DNA of 64,000 nt from CBDBJK01 sp965206395 (GCA_965206395.1 CBDBJK010000033.1:186001-250000); one strand, 5' to 3'; positions 38,793-47,360 are shown, counted from the first letter of the stretch. Notes: generated from the letters alone by a model not told the origin. Made by a program: numbers and translations.

Positions 38793-40337
38793 TCCAGCGA
38801 CCGGCAGGACGTCGACCTGTCCGTCGCCGCCCAGCTGCGGGCGCTCCGAGAACACGCCGACAAGAACGGCTACGTGGTCGTGCGCGAGTTCGTGGACGAG
38901 GCGGAAAGCGGCCGCGTCGCAGACCGGCCCCAGTTCCAGGAGATGCTCGACGAGGCCAAGAAAACCCAGGCTCCGTTCAGGGAGATCCTTGTCTGGAAGT
39001 TCTCCAGGTTCACACGCAAGCGCGAGCACGCCGTCGCCTTCAAGTCCATGCTCCGCCGCAGGGGAATCAGGGTCGTCTCCATCACCGAGCAGGCCGACGA
39101 CACCGCCGCCGGCAGACTCCTGGAAGGCATCATCGAGACCATCGACGAGTTCTATTCGGAGAATCTTGCCCAGGACGTCACCAGGGGGATGCGGGAGGCC
39201 GCGTCCAGGGGCTTCTGGATGTCCAGCGAGGCTCCTCTGGGCTACAACCGGGTGATGGTCCAGGACGGACCCAAGAAGAGACCCAAGCTGGAGCCCGACC
39301 CCGATTCCTCTCACGTCGTCAGGCGCATGTTCGACCTGTCGGAGGCCGGAAAGTCGACGCTCGACATCGCCCGCATCTTCAACGACGAGGGCATCACCAG
39401 CCCTAGGGGAAAGCCCTGGGGCAAGACCAGCATTCACGCAATACTCGTCAACGAGACATACACCGGCACATTGATCTGGGGCGTGAACGCGAAAGACGGG
39501 GCCGACCCGGTGCGGGTGGATGATGCGTTCCCCGCAATTGTTTCCACTGCCCAGTTCAACCGTGTAGCCAAGCTGCTGCGGTCCCGAGCGCCCAAGGTCG
39601 TCAACCCTCGCAGGGTGGCAAGCCCCTTCCTCCTCAGCAGGCTGGTCAAGTGCAAGACCTGCAGGCGGGCGCTCACCGGACAGTGCTCCAAGTACACGCA
39701 GTTCACCTACTACGTATGCCAGACCCTCATGAAGCAGGGGAAGGGGTCCTGCGACGCCCCGAGGCTCAACGCCCGGCGGTTCGAGGAGATGGTCGTCGAG
39801 AGGATTAGGTCCAACTTCCTCACTGTGGCCAGCATCCCCGACCTGGCGGAGGCGGTGGACGAGGAGATCGACAGCATGGTCGCCGAGCACCGCAAGAGGC
39901 TTCAGACCATCGAGTCGGAGATTCAGGATGTGAAGAAACAGCTGGACCGCATCTGGCGGTACATAGCCACGAGAGACGACGTCGATGTGGCCAAGACCTC
40001 GGCCCGCATGGCAGAGTACCAGGACCGCCAGGAGCGTCTCGAGGAGGCGGCGGCGAACGCAAGAGAGGTGCTGGCCCAGCACAGGTCAGCTTTGGGCAAC
40101 GCCGGCGAAATTGCGGAATACGCTGGAGACATGGACGACTTCCTGGATAGGAGCGAACTGACCGAGCGAAGGGCGTTCATCGAGTCGTTCGTCAGGGAGA
40201 TCGTGGTAATGCCCGGCCAGGCCCTCCTCCGCTACACATTCCCGATGCCGGACGACAGTCCGATTCCCGGAAAGCTCACTGAGAGGGTGGCGCTGGACGG
40301 CTCCGCACTGTCTTCCCTAAACACTGGCGCCAGCTAG
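38793..40337 (+). pseudogene. Large serine recombinase, 5' end replaced
   Basis: Large serine recombinases integrate and excise phage-like or conjugative elements. Present here: most of the resolvase domain (SSDRQDVDLSVAAQLRALRE, VWKFSRFTRKREH), a Recombinase domain (GYNRVMVQDG, IHAILVNETYTGTLIWG), a zinc ribbon (LVKCKTCRRALTG ... YYVCQ) and a coiled coil (about residues 390-470). The first 17 or so codons with the beta strand and YAR motif of the active site are missing; the open frame upstream to 38709 reads antisense IS1182. A paralogue at 47717 keeps the head (ALYARVSSDRQ). Probably inactive. Confidence 0.85.
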
Positions 40338-40554
40338 TCATCCTGTCCAGCGCCATCATCCATCAGACCGTCAATTATCTCCGCACATACCTCCCAGTTG
40401 CGTTAGCGCGAAATCGCCCGACTTGCAACTTGCCGTCCCGTGCAATCTCCTGCGCACGGGCAAGACACCGCCAACGTCCCCTCGAATCTCGCGCCTTCTG
40501 AGAGGGGTCAGTGCGCGTGCCCGTGTCGCCAACCCGCGTAGACACCACGGACCC
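40338..40554. other. Non-coding stretch between recombinase remnant and HicB-like gene
   Basis: About 220 bp with no gene recognised. HicA, the usual toxin partner of HicB, is not encoded here. Confidence 0.4.
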
Positions 40555-40583
40555 TTGACTTCAACACAAGTGTTGTAGATGAT
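40555..40583 (+). promoter_or_regulatory. Promoter with an operator-like dyad
   Basis: -35 TTGACT (40555-40560), then a perfect dyad CAACACAAGTGTTG (40562-40575) filling the 17-bp spacer, then GATGAT as a possible -10 (40578-40583). A repressor bound to the dyad would block polymerase; the HicB-like product just downstream is the natural candidate. Confidence 0.6.
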
Positions 40584-40627
40584 ATGAGCCATGAGTGGAG
40601 GCCGAGAAGAAATTTGGAATTGGACGA

Positions 40628-41152
40628 ATGCTTGCCTACCCGATAACGCTTGAAGAGGATGACGGCGCCGTTCTGGCAACGTCCCCCGACTTCCCGGAGT
40701 TGACCACCATTGGAGATGACTGGGAGGATGCAGTCACCCGCGCCGTTGAAGCGCTCGAAGAGGCTATAGCGGCCCGCATCCATGACCACAGGGACGTTCC
40801 CCCACCTTCCCAAGGCGAAGCCTACGCCATATTGCCGACTCTGACTTCCGTGAAGGTGATGCTGTATCAGGGCATGAGAGACCAGGGCATCACCAAAGCA
40901 GAGCTGGCCCGACGCCTGGGGTGGCATCTGCCGCAGGTAGATCGCGTTCTGGACGTTCAACACCGCTCGTGGCTTGACCAGATCGACGCCGCCCTGGGAG
41001 CTATTGGGCAGCAGCTGCACGTGAGCGCCGCAACTTCGCCAGGCTCGGCGGTTCCTGCCGTCAGAGATTACGAGGCGATAGACCCCGCAGAAACCAGAGC
41101 GGAGAATCGCAATGGTCATGGCGACTCCGGGGAGGGCATAAACCGCCAATGA
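40628..41152 (+). CDS. HicB-like antitoxin/regulator with C-terminal HTH
   Basis: 174 residues from ATG 40628. The N-terminal HicB fold is clear: YPITLEEDDGAVLATSPDFP, ELTTIGDDWEDAVTRAVEAL. A helix-turn-helix follows (GITKAELARRLGWHLPQVDRVLD, about residues 85-107) and a disordered tail. HicB proteins neutralise HicA and repress their own promoter. No HicA is adjacent, and the stop overlaps the start of the methylase (ATGA), so here it probably controls the restriction-modification genes. An in-frame GTG at 40595 is an alternative start. Confidence 0.75.
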   Translation: MLAYPITLEEDDGAVLATSPDFPELTTIGDDWEDAVTRAVEALEEAIAARIHDHRDVPPPSQGEAYAILPTLTSVKVMLYQGMRDQGITKAELARRLGWHLPQVDRVLDVQHRSWLDQIDAALGAIGQQLHVSAATSPGSAVPAVRDYEAIDPAETRAENRNGHGDSGEGINRQ

Positions 41153-42126
41153 CGGTAAGCCGAACAGACATATCCACGCTCGGCCGAACGGACGAGATAT
41201 CATCTTCAAACGGTGCGGCGTCCCCGAATAACGAAGGAGCCAGGGACGACAGCGAACGGAACGGCGCGCAGGCGATTCCGGTTCTATCCCACAAGGCGGT
41301 AAACGTTGCATCGGTCCCACAGCGTAGTCCCTTGCGCTACCCAGGTGGTAAGACGTGGCTCGTGCCCGAAATACGGAAGTACCTTGAGGGCCTCGACTTT
41401 CGCCCAGAGGTATTCGTCGAGCCTTTTGCCGGTGGCGGGATCGCATCCCTAACGGCAGTCATGGATCGCCATGTGGATCGTGCAGTGCTCTGCGAGAGGG
41501 ACCCAGACATATCCAATCTCTGGCAGTGCATGCTCGACGACGCTGAGGAACTGGCCCAGCGCGTCGAAGTTTTCATTGCAACTCCAGAGAACGTCAGCAC
41601 AGTGTTTGCGGCAGCGTCGATGTCCGGTATGGACGCCGCGTTTCTGACCCTGTTGCGAAACAGGGTCAGTCGGGGCGGCATCCTGGCCAAAGGCGCTTCG
41701 GTGATGAAGGCGGGAGAAAACGGGCATGGGATTTCCTCTCGCTGGTACGCCGACACTCTCGCAGCACGCATCCGCGCCATCGGCAACCATGCAGAGCGGT
41801 TGGACTTCTTTCAGGGAGATGGTGTGAGTCTAGTGGAGTTGTGCAGGGACAACGAAGCGGCCGCATTCTTCATCGACCCTCCGTACACCGCCGCCGGCAA
41901 ACGGGCGGGGAGGCGTCTGTATACGTACAACGAGATCGACCACGAGGACCTGTTCGAGCGTATGTCACGGGTACGAGGCGTCTTCATGATGACCTACGAC
42001 GAGAGCCCCGACGTCATCGAAATGGCGCTCAGGCGAGGATTTCATCTGGCCAAGGTCGCAATGAAGAACACGCACCACGCCGTGATGTACGAATTGCTCA
42101 TCACGTCACACGAGCTAACGTCATGA
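41149..42126 (+). CDS. D12-class (Dam-like) adenine-specific DNA methyltransferase
   Basis: Transfers methyl from SAM to N6 of adenine. 325 residues; the order of motifs is Dam-like: LRYPGGKTWLVPEI (motif X), VFVEPFAGGGIASL (motif I), AAFFIDPPYTAAG (catalytic DPPY). The first 60 residues are a low-complexity, probably disordered extension before PLRYPGGK. Overlaps HicB by 4 nt and the next gene by 4 nt, forming one operon with a NotI-like endonuclease. It is expected to protect the endonuclease's site; the site is unknown. Confidence 0.9.
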   Translation: MTVSRTDISTLGRTDEISSSNGAASPNNEGARDDSERNGAQAIPVLSHKAVNVASVPQRSPLRYPGGKTWLVPEIRKYLEGLDFRPEVFVEPFAGGGIASLTAVMDRHVDRAVLCERDPDISNLWQCMLDDAEELAQRVEVFIATPENVSTVFAAASMSGMDAAFLTLLRNRVSRGGILAKGASVMKAGENGHGISSRWYADTLAARIRAIGNHAERLDFFQGDGVSLVELCRDNEAAAFFIDPPYTAAGKRAGRRLYTYNEIDHEDLFERMSRVRGVFMMTYDESPDVIEMALRRGFHLAKVAMKNTHHAVMYELLITSHELTS

Positions 42127-42991
42127 CTCAACCTCGACGCTTCGGCATAGGGGAATGGTACGGACACTCATTCGTCGGTCTTACGCGGAACGAGCGGCGG
42201 GCATACGCCACCGGAACCGGTTCCCAGCCATGCCCTTTTCGGATGGGCGGAGGACCATGCACGAAGACCGGCGGAGTCTGTTCGTTCAGGCTATATGAAG
42301 ATGATGATGGTGCGGCCACTCCTGTATCGGGTGCTGGGGCCGGACTGCGGGTTCTCTGTCCCCGGCGATTTGAAGAGGACATGACCATCTTTCAATGGGT
42401 GGGCGAGGTGTGTTAGGTACTTCTAAGCCCGCCATAGCCACCGAGATTGGCTTTCTGAAGGCTGAGGATGGAAACACGCACGTAGGCCGGATAGACATGG
42501 TTCTGGCGAATCAAGGGAACGGCACAACACCACTCAATTGGTACGCTCTGGAGATTCAAGCCGTCTACTTCTCCGGTAGAAGCATGGGTGAAGAGTTCAG
42601 AAATATCAGGAACCAAGAGGGAGACCAGCCGCCTTTCCCGGGACATATCCGGCGACCCGACTACCGGAGCAGTGGGCCGAAGCGTCTAATGCCCCAGTTG
42701 CAGATCAAAGTGCCTACGCTCCGTCGGTGGGGCAAGAAGATGGTAGTAGTGGTTGACAAGAACTTCTACGAGTCCCTGGGGCACATGGAGGAGGTCGGAG
42801 ACCTATCCAGCGGAGACATAGCGTGGTTCACCGTAGACTTTGAAGAAGACCACGCCAGCGGGCGTTTCAAGCTAGTGAGAGATAGTGTCCATGTCACCAC
42901 ACTTGAGAGGGCTACCGAGGGCCTGACTGGTGGCTCTCCCGTTACTCTGACCGAATTCGAGGAAGGCATCAGGTCCAAGCTCGCGCAGTAA
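42123..42991 (+). pseudogene. NotI-like restriction endonuclease, frameshifted
   Basis: Starts with ATG 42123 (overlapping the methylase stop). First frame: FGIGEWYGHSFVGL, then the four-cysteine cluster CPFRMGGGPC, GGVCSF, VLCPRRF, matching the iron-binding Cys motif of NotI (CPF, GVC and CP blocks). The frame stops at TAG 42414-42416. The frame from 42395 continues: GTSKPAIATEIGFL, GRIDMVLANQG, and YALEIQAVYFSG, corresponding to the catalytic ALEIQ/LEIQ of NotI (PD-(D/E)XK). A surplus TG in GAGGTGTGTTAGG, or loss of one base, near 42410 accounts for the break. One-base repair gives about 289 residues. Confidence 0.75.
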
Positions 42992-43076
42992 TGTCGGGGG
43001 ACATCCTACAACCAAATACAGAGTTTGAGTTCCTCAGGTTAGAGCCTCAAGGCCCGTCTAACAAGGAGTTTACACA

Positions 43077-44015
43077 GTGGCCAGTTTTTCACTTGGTTGC
43101 TACACAGTAAGAGTGACTGACAAGAGCACAGGAGAGAATCTGCCCTTAGGAGGTTTTGCGCGCGGCAGTGACCTAATGACTATCTTTCACCAATATCTCC
43201 AAGCTCGCGTGGCAGATTACTCCATTGACCATGAGCGTCAGAAGTTGTGGCGTGTTCTTCGGCCTTATGCCACTAATTCTACAGTCAATGGAATCGTGGA
43301 GACTGGCGAATACGGATACACCGCCGACTTATACAATGTAGATACGGAGACCGTTTCCTATCAACGGATCGGGACCGACGCGGAGATGATGCCCTTCTAT
43401 TTCTTGACGCACCTACCTACTCATCGTGATGAGGGCGTTATTCTCCTCCAAAGAAGATCCAATCTCGGGATCCGCACAATGTTTCTGAAGGACTTCGCGG
43501 AATATTTTGAGAGCTCTTACCAAGGATTCAAGGTAGAATTCAACCCTCTGGTGCCCAAGCAATTGCTTGATGAATATTTGCAGAATGGGCGACTCACCAA
43601 AATCAGATTCATCCGTTTCGGTCTACCCTCGGACTTGTCTGACGCTTATGACGCTGGAGGACACGTAGAAACAGAAGGAACCGCCGAGCTGGTGTTCTCA
43701 CCGAGAAGGGGACAAAGCATCCCACTTCTGAATAGGCTACGAGAGGTACTCAACGGCAGGCTAAGGATTAATGAGATGGTCGAACTGCGTGGCCATGAAT
43801 ATGACAATGTAAAGGTCGAGTTAGATGTAAGGGGTAGTAAGAAAACACTCGACCTTTCGGATCTCCTGAAGATAAGGGCTTATGTGGACATCACCTCAGA
43901 TATCCGCATTGACAACGACGGTCATCCTGAATTCAACAGCATTGACGCTGTCGCTAGAGATCTGATGGGTAGTTTGCTTGCTGAACTTGGAACCGGCAGA
44001 CGAGATGCTGGATAA
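43077..44015 (+). CDS. Unrecognised soluble protein, first gene of a two-gene module
   Basis: 312 residues, GTG start with AAGGAG 8 nt upstream. I do not recognise the family. Features: beta-rich N-terminus (FSLGCYTVRVTDKSTG), a central block PFYFLTHLPTHRDEGVILLQ and SNLGIRTMFLKDFAEYF, then FNPLVPKQLLDEYLQNGRL and KIRFIRFGLPSDL, and a C-terminal alpha/beta region. No Walker, nuclease or TM motif is evident. Its end overlaps the start of a four-TM protein, so they are translationally coupled. It lies directly after a restriction-modification cluster. A soluble sensor coupled to a membrane effector is a reasonable but untested idea; the layout recalls Kiwa without recognisable sequence similarity. 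Confidence 0.7.
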   Translation: MASFSLGCYTVRVTDKSTGENLPLGGFARGSDLMTIFHQYLQARVADYSIDHERQKLWRVLRPYATNSTVNGIVETGEYGYTADLYNVDTETVSYQRIGTDAEMMPFYFLTHLPTHRDEGVILLQRRSNLGIRTMFLKDFAEYFESSYQGFKVEFNPLVPKQLLDEYLQNGRLTKIRFIRFGLPSDLSDAYDAGGHVETEGTAELVFSPRRGQSIPLLNRLREVLNGRLRINEMVELRGHEYDNVKVELDVRGSKKTLDLSDLLKIRAYVDITSDIRIDNDGHPEFNSIDAVARDLMGSLLAELGTGRRDAG

Positions 44016-44532
44016 GGTTAACGTCACCAAGATCGTACGCGATCACCTTGAGACGTTCAAGGACAACTCCACGCGAAAGTACCGTTCGCTTGATTTCCTG
44101 CTCTTTTTCCTCGTGCCGCTTCTTGTCGCTGCCGGGTTCGTAGGGTTGCTTGGGGCGCTTCCGACGAATCTGATCGGCGTAATCGCTACTTCTCTCTCTA
44201 TATTCACTGCTCTCCTCCTCAATTTGCTTCTATTGGCTTACAACATAACACGGAGCTCCGAGGCCCCTTCCGATGAGGGCATCAAGGAAATGAGAGAGAA
44301 GCTGTTTCATGAGATATTCAGCAACATCGCCTTTGAGGTGCTCGTGGCGCTAGTGACGGTTGGCACCGTATTGATTTATGGCGTCATGAGTGATTGCGCT
44401 TCGCTGTTAGCCACACAAATACTCAGCGCCGTGATCTACTATCTTGGGACCTTGTTCCTGTTGACGCTGTTGATGTTATTGAAGCGGGTCTACGCACTAC
44501 TTAGTAACGAGCAAGTAACCTCAGGCAATTGA
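44005..44532 (+). CDS. Four-TM membrane protein, second gene of the module
   Basis: 175 residues from ATG 44005, overlapping the upstream gene by 11 nt. A cytoplasmic helix (KIVRDHLETFKDNSTRKYRS) leads into four hydrophobic segments (about 32-52, 58-80, 112-132, 138-160), separated in two hairpins by an amphipathic stretch (SDEGIKEMREKLFHEIFSN). The pairing of TM hairpins resembles 2TM/4TM effectors found with defence sensors (SLATT-type or KwaA-like), but no specific family could be assigned. Confidence 0.65.
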   Translation: MLDKVNVTKIVRDHLETFKDNSTRKYRSLDFLLFFLVPLLVAAGFVGLLGALPTNLIGVIATSLSIFTALLLNLLLLAYNITRSSEAPSDEGIKEMREKLFHEIFSNIAFEVLVALVTVGTVLIYGVMSDCASLLATQILSAVIYYLGTLFLLTLLMLLKRVYALLSNEQVTSGN

Positions 44533-44572
44533 CTCCATCTTGGCGGTGGATCAATTATCGAGAGGGAGGCTT

Positions 44573-44868
44573 ATGAAGAAGGACATGACTGAGCTGCCTT
44601 CTGAGGTCCAAGCGCAGATACGGTCGTTAGAGGCTCTTCCTGAAGAATAAATCGACACGACTGAAGCCCCGGGGCTTCTCGATTGGTCCGACGCAAGGCG
44701 CGGAGTTTTCTACGGGCCTGTGAAGCAGCAAGTAACTCGAGAGGGAGGCTGCGGCTCGACGCTGACGTCATAGCCTGGTTTAAGACCCGCACTTGTGACG
44801 GTCGTGGTTATCAGGCGGATATCCGCGGCGCGCTTCGTGAGGATGTCAGTAGGGCCGCCCGTTCATAG
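44573..44868 (+). pseudogene. Degraded BrnA-type antitoxin
   Basis: ATG 44573 (GAGGGAGG ahead) reads MKKDMTELPSEVQAQIRSLE then stops at TAA 44648-44650. The same frame then continues APGLLDWSDARRGVFYGPVK. After a shift, LRLDADVIAWFKTRTCDGRG, YQADIRGALREDV follows, matching the BrnA ribbon-helix-helix (RLDxDVxxWFK, GRGYQxxIxxxLR). At least one stop and one frameshift; the toxin BrnT is not found next to it. Confidence 0.7.
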
Positions 44869-45024
44869 TTCAATCAGGATTGCAGGGTCTGTGACGCTGC
44901 GCCAATGAGCAGGCGAGAGAAGGTTGCCCTAACGGGCTCTGTGCAGCTGGCAGAGGGTTAACGCGCCCAGTGAGAATGGAGCGCTCTTGGCAAAGGAAGA
45001 GGTGGAAAGGAGGTGTGTAGCGAA

Positions 45025-45648
45025 GTGACGCTTTATTCATACACCGTAGCCGTCGATGCCGGATTCGCCCCCAATCCGTTTCACGGATTCTGTACGCTTG
45101 CGTGCTGCAAGCCTGGAATACGCCGTACTGCTCAGAAGGGGGACTACGTAGTTGGCATCGGACCGAAGGGGTCTGGCAGCCGCGTTGTCTACGCCATGCT
45201 AGTCGCTGAAACGCTGGAATTCGATGACTACTGGCACGACAGGCGGTTCCACATCAAGCGCCCGGACTTCGCAACGGAAGGCGTGTCGGCTCTTGGTGAC
45301 AACATCTACCACCGGGACAGAGCCGGCGAATGGCAACAGGAACTTTCGCAGCACAGTCTTATGAACGGACCGCAGGATTGCCAGTTGATGGGGCAAGACC
45401 TAAGTGGCGTGAACGTGCTGGTCGGTCGCAATTTCGTCTATTGGGGCGGCGACGGTCCACCACTACCCGATAACCTTAGAGGGCTGATCACAGGGCGAGC
45501 GTACAGAAGCAGGTCCAACGACAGATACATCCCCGATTTCATCGAGTGGTTTGAAGGCCACGAGGAACGAGGCCGCTTAGGGCCGCCTACCGACGATGTG
45601 CCCTCTCAATGTAACACTGCGGAGGGCAAACGCCAGCGACGCTGCTGA
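45025..45648 (+). CDS. Nmad2 (nucleotide modification-associated domain 2) family protein
   Basis: About 207 residues. The opening TLYSYTVAVDAGFAPNPFHG and FCTLACCKPGIRRTAQKGDY match the Nmad2 family, described from genomic associations with modified-DNA systems of phages and bacteria. KGSGSRVVYAMLVAET, FDDYWHDRRF and GDNIYH continue the family pattern, as does NVLVGRNFVYWGG. The biochemical role is not established. AAAGGAGG at 45006-45013 gives GTG 45025 as start (GTG 45013 overlaps the RBS). It lies in the defence region, so a link to restriction or base modification is plausible. Confidence 0.75.
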   Translation: MTLYSYTVAVDAGFAPNPFHGFCTLACCKPGIRRTAQKGDYVVGIGPKGSGSRVVYAMLVAETLEFDDYWHDRRFHIKRPDFATEGVSALGDNIYHRDRAGEWQQELSQHSLMNGPQDCQLMGQDLSGVNVLVGRNFVYWGGDGPPLPDNLRGLITGRAYRSRSNDRYIPDFIEWFEGHEERGRLGPPTDDVPSQCNTAEGKRQRRC

Positions 45649-45871
45649 TTCCTCTTCGGAGTACTCTCAGCCTCCTTCCACAGTGCGATGCATCTCCGCC
45701 AACAGCACGCTCAACTTACCGCACCGGGACGACGCGATGTCGATAGGGTCTGCCCACAGCGGGGAGGGCATCGACGTTGGAAGAAGGGGGAGACATCGCA
45801 GTTCTCAGGATTGCACCGCTGTCGCCTGTGGCTGCGACGACAGATTTAGGGCAAATGGGAGAAGATTCAAG

Positions 45872-46144
45872 ATGCATGCTGTTGCAGTCTGGCCGATAGC
45901 GATGATCGTACTTATGGCTACCCTGGCCTGCAACGATGGCGGGCCAACACCGAGCGCCACGGTGGAACCACCAACCTTAACGCCTGGTAGACTATGCGAC
46001 CGTTCTTATCCAACAGTCTGTATAGCCCCCTATCCTCCCGATCTAGACTGCGACCAAATCCCTTATCGGCGATTCCAGGTCCACCGCCTCGATCCTCATG
46101 ACTTTGATAGAGACAGGGACGGTATTGGTTGCGAGTGGAATTGA
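45872..46144 (+). CDS. Lipoprotein with an excalibur calcium-binding-like domain
   Basis: 90 residues from ATG 45872. Signal peptide with lipobox LMATLAC, a Pro/Thr linker, and a C-terminal domain CDRSYPTVCIAPYPPDLDCDQIP followed by DFDRDRDGIGCEW, the excalibur signature (DxDxDGxxCE). Such domains bind calcium and often sit with secreted nucleases, but none is fused here. GGGAGA lies just upstream. Confidence 0.7.
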   Translation: MHAVAVWPIAMIVLMATLACNDGGPTPSATVEPPTLTPGRLCDRSYPTVCIAPYPPDLDCDQIPYRRFQVHRLDPHDFDRDRDGIGCEWN

Positions 46145-46527
46145 CTGAAACCGCCCCAAGAAACACTTCCCACTTCCATTGTGCGAAGGAAGTGCAAGAA
46201 TCACGGGGCCGTCGGGGATCATCTGCGAGAGTCGCGGTAACCTTCCCGTCCGAAGCCCAGCAGAACAGTAAAGAGCATAGGTCATGCCCGTCTACTCCCA
46301 TCCTCTTCAAGCTGCACGCTCTCAGGCAGCATTGCCTCCCTGCCGCCAGGAACCGACAACGTCAAACGCTTGCTTTGCCATACGTCTCCGCCTGTGAGGC
46401 CCCCCGCGTGCCGCTCCACCACACGGTCATCATCGACCACGAAACGATCGGCAGTCTCAACTACTGCTAATCGACGATTTTCGGCGGCGCTATCCGGGCG
46501 ATGGCCAATTGAACAAGCGAGGAGAAC
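46145..46527. other. Interval of 383 bp without a recognised gene
   Basis: A plus-strand frame of about 110 codons (46129-46470) has the composition of non-coding sequence (many Ser, His, Arg, Pro; no start context). No hairpin or RNA was identified. Confidence 0.35.
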
Positions 46528-46890
46528 CTAAATCCAATTCTCGGGCAGGTTCACTGGAATGGGCGTGACGTCCGGGTGCCTAGAGCCAACCAAAGGCTTT
46601 AGCTTGTCTGCAATGTAGCACTCAACGCCGTCCCGGTCTCGGACCGATACCTCTGCCCAAGTGGTGTAGAGTGTGCCCCTACTGCGATAGCTGGTGACAT
46701 CACTGTCCGACCTGTGATCTGCCAACCGGGCTGCCACGTCGCCTTGGCCCACATACACAGTGTATATGGAGTCCCCATCGGCCTTCTTGTACCCGATCAC
46801 GTAGACGCCGTGTTCGTCCACGGAATCGAGACTTAACGACTCAAACTCGCACCAGTAACCACTCTTGCATTTGAACCAATGAACCTGCAT
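46528..46890 (-). CDS. GIY-YIG-like single-domain protein
   Basis: 120 residues from ATG 46890 (GGGAG upstream). The region EHGVYVIGYKKADGDSIYTVY, VGQGDVAARLADHRSD has the GIY...YVG pair, the Arg helix (ARLADH) and spacing of GIY-YIG nucleases; a late Glu (VECYIADKLKPL) could be the metal ligand. Standalone domains of this kind exist as small endonucleases or in repair/defence. Single domain, no DNA-binding addition. Moderate confidence in the fold, low in activity. Confidence 0.6.
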   Translation of the reverse strand: MQVHWFKCKSGYWCEFESLSLDSVDEHGVYVIGYKKADGDSIYTVYVGQGDVAARLADHRSDSDVTSYRSRGTLYTTWAEVSVRDRDGVECYIADKLKPLVGSRHPDVTPIPVNLPENWI

Positions 46891-47026
46891 TGTCGCACTC
46901 CCGTAGTGGTTACTCCCAGCGTTGTCACTCACAGCTTAATCGACATGCTCGCCACTCACAATGGACTTCGAGCGTCAGGGGACACGGAAGGAGTCTCAAG
47001 TTCGCCCGAAGGGAAGGCGCTCGCTC

Positions 47027-47360
47027 CTAGTACAGGATCATGTGGGTGGGGACAAGTCGTTGAGCCTCCGGGTCCACCGCCAGGGCTAGTCCCTCCAACG
47101 TGTACGCACCCAGCAAAGGTGGTGTCTCGTCCTCTCCGAAGACCACAATGGTTGTGACACTCTCGCCATTTCATGGTTGCTCGCGCCTCGCCTTACGCCA
47201 CCAGGAAGCCGGGCTTGCCCGTGGCCTTGATCCCCAGCTCCCACAGGAGGCCGGCGGGCAGTGCGTTGAACGATGCGCCAGTGTCCACCGTCGCTTCTAC
47301 TTCCCGGACATGCTGGCCATCGATGCTGGATATGATCAGCGGCCACTTGAAGGTCCCCAT
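47027..47360 (-). pseudogene. Retropepsin-like aspartic protease, inactivated
   Basis: On the minus strand, ATG 47360 gives MGTFKWPLIISSIDG and EATVDTGASFNALPAGLLWE, the DTGA active site of a retropepsin-like peptidase. The frame ends at TAA after GKPGFLVA; past another shift the tail (TTIVVFGEDETPPLLGAYTL, EGLALAVDPEAQRL) continues to TAG near 47027. Family proteins are about 110-120 residues and match this order, so one stop and one indel disable it. Family role often unclear (toxin-antitoxin linked in some genomes). Confidence 0.7.

Noticed and set aside
37901..40082. Very long frames opposite the IS1182 remnant (plus strand) and opposite the serine recombinase (minus strand)
   Set aside because: Shadow frames of high-G+C coding DNA; the translated strings lack any motif while the opposite strand has clear domains.
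43077..44532. Assignment of the two-gene module to Kiwa
   Set aside because: Only the soluble/four-TM layout is similar; the gene order is reversed and I see no KwaA or KwaB sequence motif.
46129..46470. 113-codon plus-strand frame after the excalibur lipoprotein
   Set aside because: Starts inside the previous gene and has no coding-like pattern.
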